Origin: Trichomonas vaginalis G3
Taxonomy: Eukaryota; Parabasalia; Trichomonadida; Trichomonadidae
NCBI RefSeq assembly: GCF_026262505.1
Contig: NC_067206.1
Location: forward strand, 29,341,896 to 29,405,895
Direction: 5' to 3'
Length of the DNA stretch: 64,000 nt
The position numbers and the translations under genes are program-made. Under the pieces are notes generated by a model. That model saw nothing but the letters and a program-made list of their open reading frames with translations, was not told the DNA's origin and did no database searches. The first letter of the stretch is position 1. Every line of letters starts with the position of its first letter. Shown here in pieces: positions 56,858 through 64,000 of the stretch.

Positions 56858-57601
56858 TTAACCAACTCGTATCCAAGCGTGCATTGTTATATAAGGAGGC
56901 ATATAATCTTTTCCATTACCTGCTGGGTCTGTAATACCAGCTACAACATGTGTATGATTTCCTGCAGTTCCACAGAAAATACCTGTGCTAACATCTTTGG
57001 GGTCATCTGAGATATCATATCTATTCATTCCCTGTCTATCCGAACCCGCTGCAAGATTTATATAACCTCTTTTTGTTATTGAATGTGAATGGTTTCCTTC
57101 CACAGATGTTCTTCCACTGAACCTATGCATATGTGAAGGAAGGTTTTCAATACCTATTTTCTTTGAACCTCCCATCTTCATTGACTGCGTATTAGTGTAG
57201 AATGGAAAACTGTCAACTATTTCATACCATCTACCACCAAATAAAGTGTTTGGATTTATTGGATTCATAGACGTATAAACAGCTCCTATAGGATATATTA
57301 AATCATATATGCTCATAACTCTATAAACATATTCTAAAGAACTTATGTCATTAAATACCATTTGGAATGTATCTCCCGGATGAAATGTTGCATTTGTTCC
57401 ACTTTTATAATGTAATGTTAGTTCAATAGAATTATCCAAGAAAAATTCAAAAGTATCTGGTTGAAGACCTCTAACAAATTCAAATGGAGTTGCTGGTTCA
57501 CCATTTATAATTTCTGTTGTAAATGTCATTGTATCTGGTTTCGAAAATTTCTTTGTTAGTTCTGCATCCACATAAGTTTTATCTGCTTTTTTATCTAACA
57601 T
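56858..57601 (-). CDS. Phage-fibre-tip-like protein, Maverick-2, 247 aa
   Basis: The N-terminus carries a KADKTYVDAELTKKF shaft unit. The C-terminal 140 residues show the Gp10/short-tail-fibre tip pattern: IYPIGAVYTSMN, GGRWYEIVDSFPF, GGSKKIGIENLPSHMH, GNHSHSI and GNHTHVVAGI, and ending KDYMPPYITMHAWIR. This matches the 25222-26121 part in Maverick-1. A trimeric receptor-binding tip is inferred. Confidence 0.8.
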   Translation of the reverse strand: MLDKKADKTYVDAELTKKFSKPDTMTFTTEIINGEPATPFEFVRGLQPDTFEFFLDNSIELTLHYKSGTNATFHPGDTFQMVFNDISSLEYVYRVMSIYDLIYPIGAVYTSMNPINPNTLFGGRWYEIVDSFPFYTNTQSMKMGGSKKIGIENLPSHMHRFSGRTSVEGNHSHSITKRGYINLAAGSDRQGMNRYDISDDPKDVSTGIFCGTAGNHTHVVAGITDPAGNGKDYMPPYITMHAWIRVG

Positions 57602-57944
57602 TGCTGGTTAGTTCATGTGTTTCAAAGTTTCTGACATGACCTTCGATATTCATACATTTGTTATTTAAGGAGTTTAGTGTATCTTTTACGCTTGTACTTG
57701 GATTCTCTAAAGGTGCACTTGAACCAAGGGTATAGTTCAATATTATGTCGTCTGCTCTAACAGTAGTGAAGGATTTATGTGTATGGTTCTTGTCAGCTTT
57801 ACTGTCTAATGTAGCTTGAAGTTCATTTATATCGGAGATGTTGTGTTTATGAGATTTCAAAACTTTGTTCATTGCTTCGAGTTCAACTTTGTCAGCTTTA
57901 CTTTTAATAGCATCTTCAAACGTTATTTTTGACTTAACTCTCAA
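57591..57944 (-). CDS. Fibre-shaft-like protein part, 117 aa
   Basis: It contains KADKVELEAMNKVLKSHKHNISDI and TLDSKADKNHTHKSFTTV units, the same shaft repeats as in the tip protein. The end overlaps the start of the tip frame by 11 bp. It was probably one longer shaft-and-tip gene family arrangement. Confidence 0.6.
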   Translation of the reverse strand: MRVKSKITFEDAIKSKADKVELEAMNKVLKSHKHNISDINELQATLDSKADKNHTHKSFTTVRADDIILNYTLGSSAPLENPSTSVKDTLNSLNNKCMNIEGHVRNFETHELTSNVR

Positions 57945-57961
57945 AGTAAATCTTGGTTCAA

Positions 57962-59908
57962 CTAATACACCGTTAACATTGAAAGTAGAGGCATAAATTT
58001 CACCGGTATAACAAATGCTTCTGGTGCTTTAGCTACATCATACTGTACAGTACAGCTTATGTCATAACCTTTAGCACGAATGTATTTATATCTTCTTTCA
58101 TTAACATTTTTTGTCTTCGCTTCATCACTTCGTGTTAAATATCCATGGTAGTCCGTTATAATCTGTTCGTCTGAAGTTATATAATGAACATGGTTCTTGT
58201 CCGCTTTACTATTTAATGTAGCTTGAAGTTCATTTATATCGGAGATATTGTGTTTATGAGATTTCAAAACTTTGTTCATTGCGTCAAGTTCATTTTTATC
58301 TGCTTTACTATTTAATGTAGCTTGAAGTTCATTTATATCGAGATATTGTGTTTATGTTCTTTATCTGCTTTTTCGGCTAATTTCTCTTCTATCTCATTTA
58401 TTTCAAGTTCATGCCTACCACCACCTCCCGAAGAAGTATTTTTCTTCCAGCTCTTGAAGAACGTCCACTTCGCCATCTTTGGTGTCAATAATGAGACTTT
58501 GAGTTAAAACCTTTCCTGTCTTAATGGATGTTTGAAAACTTCTTCTTCACCGTGTTCGGGGTCATGGTCGTCATCATATCTTGTGAAATCAGAGATGTTG
58601 TCATACATTAAGCATATCTGTCTCAAAAGTTCTGCTATTTGAAACTGGAAACGAAAGATATACAGAACTTTCATCATCTCCTAAATCAAGTCTGCTTTCT
58701 TAAGTATTTCTTGAATGTATGCAATGAGAACAGAGTACCTTGGAAATATTCGAACAATATTTCATTAGCTGTTGGTTTTGGTGGTTCTTCTGGAGTTTCT
58801 GTTGTTTCAGTTCTTCTGTTGGAGTTTCTGCATCTCTTGACTTCAATGCTCTTGCTCTCAAAGACCTAAATGTTAGAGCACCAGGTTTTACAAAGGACTT
58901 TATAAATGCTTTAATAGTTCCTGGTAAGTTATTGTTAGCATTAAGTAAGTTCCTTATGCTTCCATCATGTACGTCCATAGCACTATGTAAAAAATCTATA
59001 CTTTTCTTGTAGTCAGCAATAGACTGACTGTGATTTTTTAAAGATTTGTCAATACCTTTAAGCCAATCTTCATGCATATGTCTGATACTGAGCCAAGAAT
59101 ATCATTTGCTTCCTTTAGTGTATTTTGTGCTTCTCGTAAAGTATCCAATCCGTACGTGCATTGTTTGCTATACGTCTTACAGTATCTATTTGACTCCTTG
59201 TTTCTTGCATCCAACCAGATAAAGTTTTTAATAGTATCCGAACCATTTGAAATGAAGTTCAAAGCATTTTTAACGTCATCTAAAGCTTCTTCACCAAGTA
59301 CTGCCCATATCTTTCCGATTTGGTATTGAAGAACTCCATATGAAGCAGCTGTTAAACCAGTATTTTAAGGTCCCATATCCATGATTTAGCAGTTTTTCCA
59401 TCCTTTCCATCCTTTCCATCCAAACCGTTTTCGCCTTGAGGTCCTTGTAATTCCTTGTATTCCTCTTGAGGTCCGTGTCACCCTTCTCTCCTTTCAGTTC
59501 ATCTTTATGTTCGTTATAATATTCTAATGTCATAAGGTGTACATCATTATGCTACCAGCAACGCCGAGAATTTGTTTCTCATTCATGACTAAATTCTTTA
59601 GGCATTTAATGTTGTCGTCAAATCGAAAGCTCTTTAACATTCAATGAGAACATTCAGTACTTTCACTAATGAGCATCTACTGTAGAATTTATATATTGCA
59701 CCGTTCCATCATTTATGATGGGAACCTTGCTTGTTGTAATGAATGGGTCATAAGTGTTAAAAGTATCGAAATCAAATGACTTTTTTAGTTTTTCCATCGT
59801 CAATGACTAAATCATTGCCTTCAATGGTTAATGTTGAGTTTCATTTACTAGTTCATGTGCTCTTCTTGCTTCATTTGTTTCATACGCATATGCAGCAATA
59901 GTCATATT
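57962..59908 (-). pseudogene. Fibre-shaft and collagen-like locus, Maverick-2 (broken)
   Basis: Repeated KSHKHNISDINELQATL and SKADKN units (57962-58360) are fibre-shaft-like. Further on are helical segments (58700-59262) and, near 59400-59500, a Gly-X-Y collagen-like run (for example GLDGKDGKDGK). The 5' part begins MTIAAYAYETNEARRA near 59908. Collagen-like and KADK shafts are typical of phage and virus fibres. Several open parts lie in different frames; more than one original gene is possible. Confidence 0.6.
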
Positions 59909-59922
59909 TTAATGAGAATAAA

Positions 59923-60687
59923 ATGTTGTTCTATTTGCAAAGTACAGACCCAAACGAATACGGGACAGTAAAGCTACAAACAAACTTAGGTCTTCAGAAT
60001 GAAGCGCTTGCTTTCAGAGTTGTTGACTTCAATACTATCGCAACTTTTGTCATAACAGATGAAACAGATTTCATAGAGTTTGAAATAGATGACAAAAGAA
60101 GTTTTATAACATTTCCTAACAGAGCAGAGTATAGAATAGATAAAATTGCTGGAGTCATAGATACTCTCATAAATGAAGAAACTATTGACAACATAGATGT
60201 CGAACTCTCTTCTGAGGGAACATTGAAGTTCAGTAGCAAGAAAGAGTTCAAGATAACACGAATGAGTCATAGAGTTCAACTTCTTTTAGGAGCATACCAT
60301 ATGACATTTCCTTTGAAAAGTGTTGACAAAACGATTGAGATGAAATCTGTTCCATATGTATGTTATGGTAATTGTTTATACATTGAGTCTAAAATAGCTA
60401 ATGTCACAGGCATTTCAGGAGTTAATAGTAAAGGTTCAGTAGAATATAAATCCTTCTGTTATGCAGTCAATTCAATGTTCATTCCAAACGTTCCTGTCAT
60501 AGCAACTCATTTAGGTAAATGGGTTCGCATTAGTCCTCATAATTTGAAAGACATGCAATTCAGACTTGTTGACTTTCAAGGAGAGCCTGTAGAACTGAAG
60601 GCACCAGTGCGAATGACTGTTGAAGTTGACTTTTTAGAAAATATTAAATGCAACAGCTTACAAGAGAACTCAGAGCTAAAAATATAA
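59923..60687 (+). CDS. Candidate minor capsid (penton-like) protein, Maverick-2, 254 aa
   Basis: This intact beta-rich frame begins MLFYLQSTDPNEYGTVKLQ. Correspondences with the Maverick-1 gene at 12299-12970 include FKITRMSHRVQLLLGAYHM and the closing APVRMTVEVDFLE. It is divergent from the fibre locus with only 14 bp between the starts (box GAGAATAAA). Conservation in both elements supports a structural role; penton identity is inferred. Confidence 0.55.
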   Translation: MLFYLQSTDPNEYGTVKLQTNLGLQNEALAFRVVDFNTIATFVITDETDFIEFEIDDKRSFITFPNRAEYRIDKIAGVIDTLINEETIDNIDVELSSEGTLKFSSKKEFKITRMSHRVQLLLGAYHMTFPLKSVDKTIEMKSVPYVCYGNCLYIESKIANVTGISGVNSKGSVEYKSFCYAVNSMFIPNVPVIATHLGKWVRISPHNLKDMQFRLVDFQGEPVELKAPVRMTVEVDFLENIKCNSLQENSELKI

Positions 60688-60890
60688 AGTATGAATGTTA
60701 TGTATTAGGTCATGAACTTTGGTTGTTGCTGTTTGATGAAACAAATGAGTTAGTTATGTCAGTCAAGAGAACAGAAAAATATTGTGTTAGTGAAAACTGC
60801 ACCAAGTCAATAAGATTAGGTTTGCATTATGAAGATGAGTTCGATACTGTTGAAGAAGTTTTGGATAGATATTACAAATTGCTAACTTGA
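60648..60890 (+). CDS. Small Maverick protein, 80 aa
   Basis: The ATG lies inside the 3' end of the preceding gene (40-bp overlap). The peptide has a hydrophobic centre (LGHELWLLLFDETNELVMSV) and an acidic C-terminal helix. No family is recognised. Confidence 0.5.
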   Translation: MQQLTRELRAKNIKYECYVLGHELWLLLFDETNELVMSVKRTEKYCVSENCTKSIRLGLHYEDEFDTVEEVLDRYYKLLT

Positions 60891-60905
60891 AATTTTTTGA
60901 CTGAC

Positions 60906-60938
60906 GGCGCAAAGCGCCAAGATGGGCTCAAAGAGCCC
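60906..60938. repeat. Double hairpin DH3
   Basis: GGCGC-AAA-GCGCC (60906-60918), spacer AAGAT, then GGGCTC-AAA-GAGCCC (60924-60938). It lies between convergent gene ends (60890 plus, 60950 minus) and could also serve as a 3'-end signal. Confidence 0.8.
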
Positions 60939-60949
60939 TCCTGACTGCT

Positions 60950-61598
60950 TTAATTTACTAAAACATATTTCAAACAAAGCTTATAGTCAGTAGATAGTTT
61001 TGTATACTCGTTCGAATATTTATACTTAAACTCAACTCCTGTAGTTCCTGGTGTTTCAATGATGCGGATGTTACCTATTTTCATGAATAGTGGAGTTTGA
61101 CCACAGCATTCGATTTCAGGGTCGAGATAGTCAATGACACTTTGTTTCCCTGTTATTCGTGAATAACATTTTCAAGGTCCTCCTTTGTTAGAATTATTTG
61201 GTTCTTACTTATAAGATTTGTCAAAAGCTTCTTATCGTCTTTGAGTAAAATTGTTTGGTATAACTGAAGAAGGTAATGGTCTACGTTATCTGAAGGATTT
61301 GTTTGAACATTTGTGTAAGGGTTGTCGTTGGCTTCTCTTGAAAGAATTTGGTCCAGTGGTGGATACTCTAACTTAACATCTGATGTAGCGTTAGCGTTTG
61401 AAGCTGAGTTTAAATTCACGGCGCCATGCGCCAAGATGGGCTCTTTGAGCCTCCCGACTTAAGTTCTGGTTCTTTTTCTTTCAAACACTCCGAACTATAG
61501 TTCTTTATGACAATATTGTTTGTCGTTCGTGAGTCAACATTTGATGTTGGTTCAATTGGAACATTAACGGCACCAGCTAAGATGGATTTGCTTCTCAT
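60950..61598 (-). pseudogene. CCG-family Maverick protein (broken), Maverick-2
   Basis: Open parts at 61416-61598 and 61153-61434 have a Ser/Asn-rich N-terminal region and a helical middle (DHYLLQLYQTILLKDDKK). The C-terminal region carries DPEIECCGQTP and ends LCLKYVL, matching the 11591-12178 protein. DH4 lies within its N-terminal half. Confidence 0.6.
61420..61451. repeat. Double hairpin DH4, inside a coding region
   Basis: GGCGC-CAT-GCGCC (61420-61432), spacer AAGAT, then GGGCTC-TTT-GAGCC (61438-61451). Stems and spacer match DH3, while both loops differ (AAA to CAT, AAA to TTT). It encodes a SGGSKSPSWRMAP-type stretch. Confidence 0.8.
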
Positions 61599-61708
61599 TT
61601 CATATAGAATAAAACCTTTTATATGTATGAAATGAACAATATACTCGACAAGGGTTTGAATGTAAGCTAACGAATGAAAATATTGTTGAATTCACTGAGA
61701 CAGGTGCT

Positions 61709-62023
61709 GTGTATAAAGATGTAGAACTACTGAACAAAAGAGCTAAGGGAAGAAGCAGGAACATGAACAAAGGGTGGAAGCCTATAAAAATTTATGTCAA
61801 TGATGGCTCAGGAGGTTCAAACATAAAGTATGCAGAAAGTTATAGAGTTTATGCTCTCAAAGGTGAAAAGCCTTCATTTAAGAACAGCTATTCTAACGCA
61901 TATCCTCAAAAGCTAACGGATGGAGAAGTGGATGATATGAATGACAGCAAAAATATTAACAGAAATGGCGACAGAGATGCATGGAATTTGTTTACCATCA
62001 GTCAATTGAAGGTTAAACTTTAA
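61709..62023 (+). CDS. Small basic Maverick protein, 104 aa
   Basis: An open frame of mixed composition with a basic N-terminus (MYKDVELLNKRAKGRSRNMN) and Ser/Asn/Gly-rich middle. Coding-like sequence extends upstream to about 61627. The stop overlaps the convergent ATPase stop by 2 bp. No family is recognised. Confidence 0.5.
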   Translation: MYKDVELLNKRAKGRSRNMNKGWKPIKIYVNDGSGGSNIKYAESYRVYALKGEKPSFKNSYSNAYPQKLTDGEVDDMNDSKNINRNGDRDAWNLFTISQLKVKL

Positions 62024-62908
62024 AACAATGTTGGTCGTTCCCATGGAATATTTTTGACTTTAATGGTATTAGTCATGATATGAATCTCAAGGTATGAACG
62101 AGGAGAGATGAGAGACTTATATGCTTCCCAAATTTCTTCAAAAGGTAATGTTATACCTGACTGTTTCCAAATGAGTTCAATGTCATAGCGTGAGAAACCT
62201 TGAAAGATAACGAAGTCAGTTATGAGACGTTTTATGTTTAAAGCTAAAAAACCTCCATGTTTGCATAAGTATTGCTACAGTTAAATGGTAATGTCTGACT
62301 TTAGTAATGATGTTAGCTAATGGTGAGTCTGGTTTTGACACTAAACCTTTTCCGGCGAAGTCGTCACAAACTAATAAAGTGTTTGAAGGATATTTTTTGA
62401 AGGGGTATTTTGAAAGTTTTGACAGAATGTAGTTTGTAAGTCGTTTCATATCGTAAACTCCTGAGTACTGACGTAAGTGGTGTTTGTCAATAATTCTTTC
62501 CATCTCCTCAGAAGTCTTTTGCATTCCTGACTGTATAAATTCAACGATGGCATAATATTTCCTCTTACGTCGAATGTAACGTTGAAGAAATTCAATGAGT
62601 TCACTGTCTGGAACTTTAACGACAGAGGCTTGAACTTTTGACATAAATGTTTTCGCTGTTGAGTCCATAGAGTCTGAAGTTGCTGATATAATGATTTGGT
62701 CATAGTAAGAGTCGTTTCCTAAACGCTCTGTTATGAGTATATGACGAATGAGGTTAAATGTCTTACCTGAACCCATCTTTCCACAATAGAAATACACACC
62801 ATTTGAACAGAATTCATAATCTTTGCTGAAAGGAAGAATAAGAGAAGAGTTAAGTTTGTCTGTAGTTTCATTCATGTCTTCATCTACGTCATGTATTAAA
62901 TGCTTCAT
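62020..62908 (-). pseudogene. Packaging ATPase (FtsK/HerA-like), Maverick-2
   Basis: The main open part (62216-62908) has Walker A YFYCGKMGSGKTFNL and Walker B NTLLVCDDFAG, then a conserved KVRHYHLTVAILMQT segment. Coding-like sequence continues to a stop at 62020 (SYLEIHIMTNTIKVK). It matches the Maverick-1 ATPase in order of parts (EMERIIDKHHLR here, EMQRILDKHHFR there). DNA packaging into capsids is the known role. The locus is not one open frame. Confidence 0.83.
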
Positions 62909-62924
62909 TTTATCTCCATTAAAA

Positions 62925-63806
62925 ATGCAAGTCAGAAATATTCAGAACATAGCACCGAGTCTAACTGACAAGAGTATAAAGATATACTATGAACACGTTA
63001 TGATGAAACCAACCAAAATTCAAGAAAGTCAGTATACTTATGAATATCCAAGACACTGGGTAGAGTATGTAGGAGGTGAGAAAGCTATTGAAATCAGACA
63101 GGTTCGAAGTATTCCAGCAGGAAGGACAATATTATTGAAGAACTTTAATGTTTTGAGGTATAATGATGAAACAAAGAAGCAAGATAGTTTTCCTGTTGCT
63201 GTGTATGTGAACTTAGATACAGGAGATGACATGAAAGTTTTTAATACAAAGCTTCAAACGGTAGTGAGAGAACAACTGACTGCGGAAGGGCATCCATTAC
63301 CTTCAGAAGTTACCATAGCATATAATTTTGAAACAAACTCAATAGATTTTAAAGTCATCTCTGCAAAGAAGTCAGGTTTTACATTTAATGAAGCAGATGT
63401 ATATTCGAATGAAAACTTCAAAGCTATTGCATGGTTAGATAATGACGATTGCTTTAAGAAAATATTTAAATACAGTGACTCAACGATGTCAATAGATGAC
63501 CTTCGTGGAATGTTACCATCGACGTTTACAGTTGAAGGTTCAGCAGGATTGCTTACAAGATTGTCAATTGGTGGTATTTGGTCTCGTGAGAACATTGTTA
63601 TAAAATCCAGTATAAGTGAATTTGCTGAAGAATCTATATTATGTCTTTCAAACTACATGTATTCGCCGCCGAAGCATTATAGTATAACAAACTTTGTCAG
63701 TAAGTTTAACATAAGACTTGTCGAACCTTCTTCAATGAAAGATGTTGTGCTACCCAAAGACGGAAAGGATGGACTCATTATTGAGATGATTTTAATTGCA
63801 TATTAA
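62925..63806 (+). CDS. W-K family Maverick protein, 293 aa
   Basis: The ATG at 62925 follows TTTTATCTCCATTAAAA, shared with the divergent ATPase start. The segment EYPRHWVEYVGGEKAIEI carries the family signature. The protein is beta-rich (VTIAYNFETNSIDFKVIS) and ends with a hydrophobic strand (LIIEMILIAY). It is the longest intact family member in the window; a capsid-vertex role is possible. Confidence 0.6.
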   Translation: MQVRNIQNIAPSLTDKSIKIYYEHVMMKPTKIQESQYTYEYPRHWVEYVGGEKAIEIRQVRSIPAGRTILLKNFNVLRYNDETKKQDSFPVAVYVNLDTGDDMKVFNTKLQTVVREQLTAEGHPLPSEVTIAYNFETNSIDFKVISAKKSGFTFNEADVYSNENFKAIAWLDNDDCFKKIFKYSDSTMSIDDLRGMLPSTFTVEGSAGLLTRLSIGGIWSRENIVIKSSISEFAEESILCLSNYMYSPPKHYSITNFVSKFNIRLVEPSSMKDVVLPKDGKDGLIIEMILIAY

Positions 63807-64000
63807 ATGAGCTTGTTCTTGAAGGTCATTCATGATGAAATAACTGTTGTAGAAGATGTTAGCAATTGTTCAGACATTTTGAAGCGTATAGATGATATAA
63901 GAAATAAGTTTATGAATGAGAACGTTTATGTTTCATTGACTTTCTCCAGTAACGAGAACTTTTATGAGATAATATTGAAGAGAGATGATTTTAATATGGG
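63807..64000 (+). CDS. Partial Maverick-2 gene cut by the window end
   Basis: The ATG follows the preceding stop (TAA) without a gap. The first 64 residues (MSLFLKVIHDEITVVEDVS...) look like a small folded protein with alternating strands and helices. The end is outside the window. No family is recognised. Confidence 0.5.
   Translation, partial: MSLFLKVIHDEITVVEDVSNCSDILKRIDDIRNKFMNENVYVSLTFSSNENFYEIILKRDDFNM

Larger units (their letters stand above)
42038..64000. mobile_element. Maverick/Polinton element, Maverick-2 (left part, at least 22 kb)
   Basis: The left boundary is inferred from the abrupt end of the kinase reading and a strong terminal hairpin at 42043-42091; an AG dinucleotide at 42034 or 42038 may be the first base. 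Inside are major capsid protein, family B polymerase, retrovirus-like integrase, packaging ATPase, fibre-like proteins, KilA-N protein and minor-capsid candidates. About ten loci are not single open frames, while the others look whole. The right end lies outside the window. Most proteins differ strongly from those of Maverick-1, so it is a separate lineage. Confidence 0.9.

Overview
The window looks like a chromosome segment of a parabasalid protist, most likely Trichomonas vaginalis. The evidence is a BspA-like leucine-rich-repeat gene, a hydrogenosome-targeted OsmC protein whose presequence fits MSL...RxF, intron-poor AT-rich host DNA with TCAT-type initiators close to ATG codons, a Mutator-like (MULE) transposon, and two very large Maverick/Polinton elements. 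The species call is inference. No database could be searched.

Layout. 1-1828 is AT-rich with no gene seen. 1829-3434 is a foldback element built from nested hairpins. 3435-4103 holds unexplained GC-rich sequence with an 83-base tandem duplication. 4153-29370 is Maverick-1, inserted with a perfect 6-bp target duplication (TTAAAT) into a 113-bp satellite that continues at 29371-30248. 30249-42037 is host DNA: a broken BspA-like gene, a broken sugar transporter, a complete-looking MULE (34043-39374), a small inverted-repeat element (39497-40677) between 91-bp direct repeats, an intact OsmC gene, and the C-terminal end of a protein kinase gene. The kinase is cut by Maverick-2, which runs from about 42038 past the end of the window.

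The two Mavericks carry the usual Polinton set: major capsid protein, packaging ATPase, retrovirus-like integrase and family B DNA polymerase. They also carry candidate minor capsid proteins, phage-fibre-like proteins and KilA-N proteins. Maverick-1 adds a superfamily 3 helicase, a Dam-type adenine methyltransferase, an HNH-type protein and a cluster of small genes with Inr-like promoters. Several genes in both elements are no longer single open frames (roughly ten loci in Maverick-1 and about as many in the visible part of Maverick-2). Other genes look whole, so both insertions are probably young on an evolutionary scale. They are treated here as fossils.

The most unusual signals are structural. 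(i) Hairpins lie at the Maverick termini, and the inner stem differs in a compensatory way between the two ends of Maverick-1. (ii) Maverick-2 has dispersed double-hairpin repeats with covarying stems. (iii) Two oppositely oriented arrays of a 16-bp palindrome module flank one Maverick-2 gene, and Maverick-1 has a version with a coordinately changed half-site. (iv) The KilA-N gene is almost identical in two elements whose other genes are strongly diverged. (v) Two upstream motifs may mark two expression classes.
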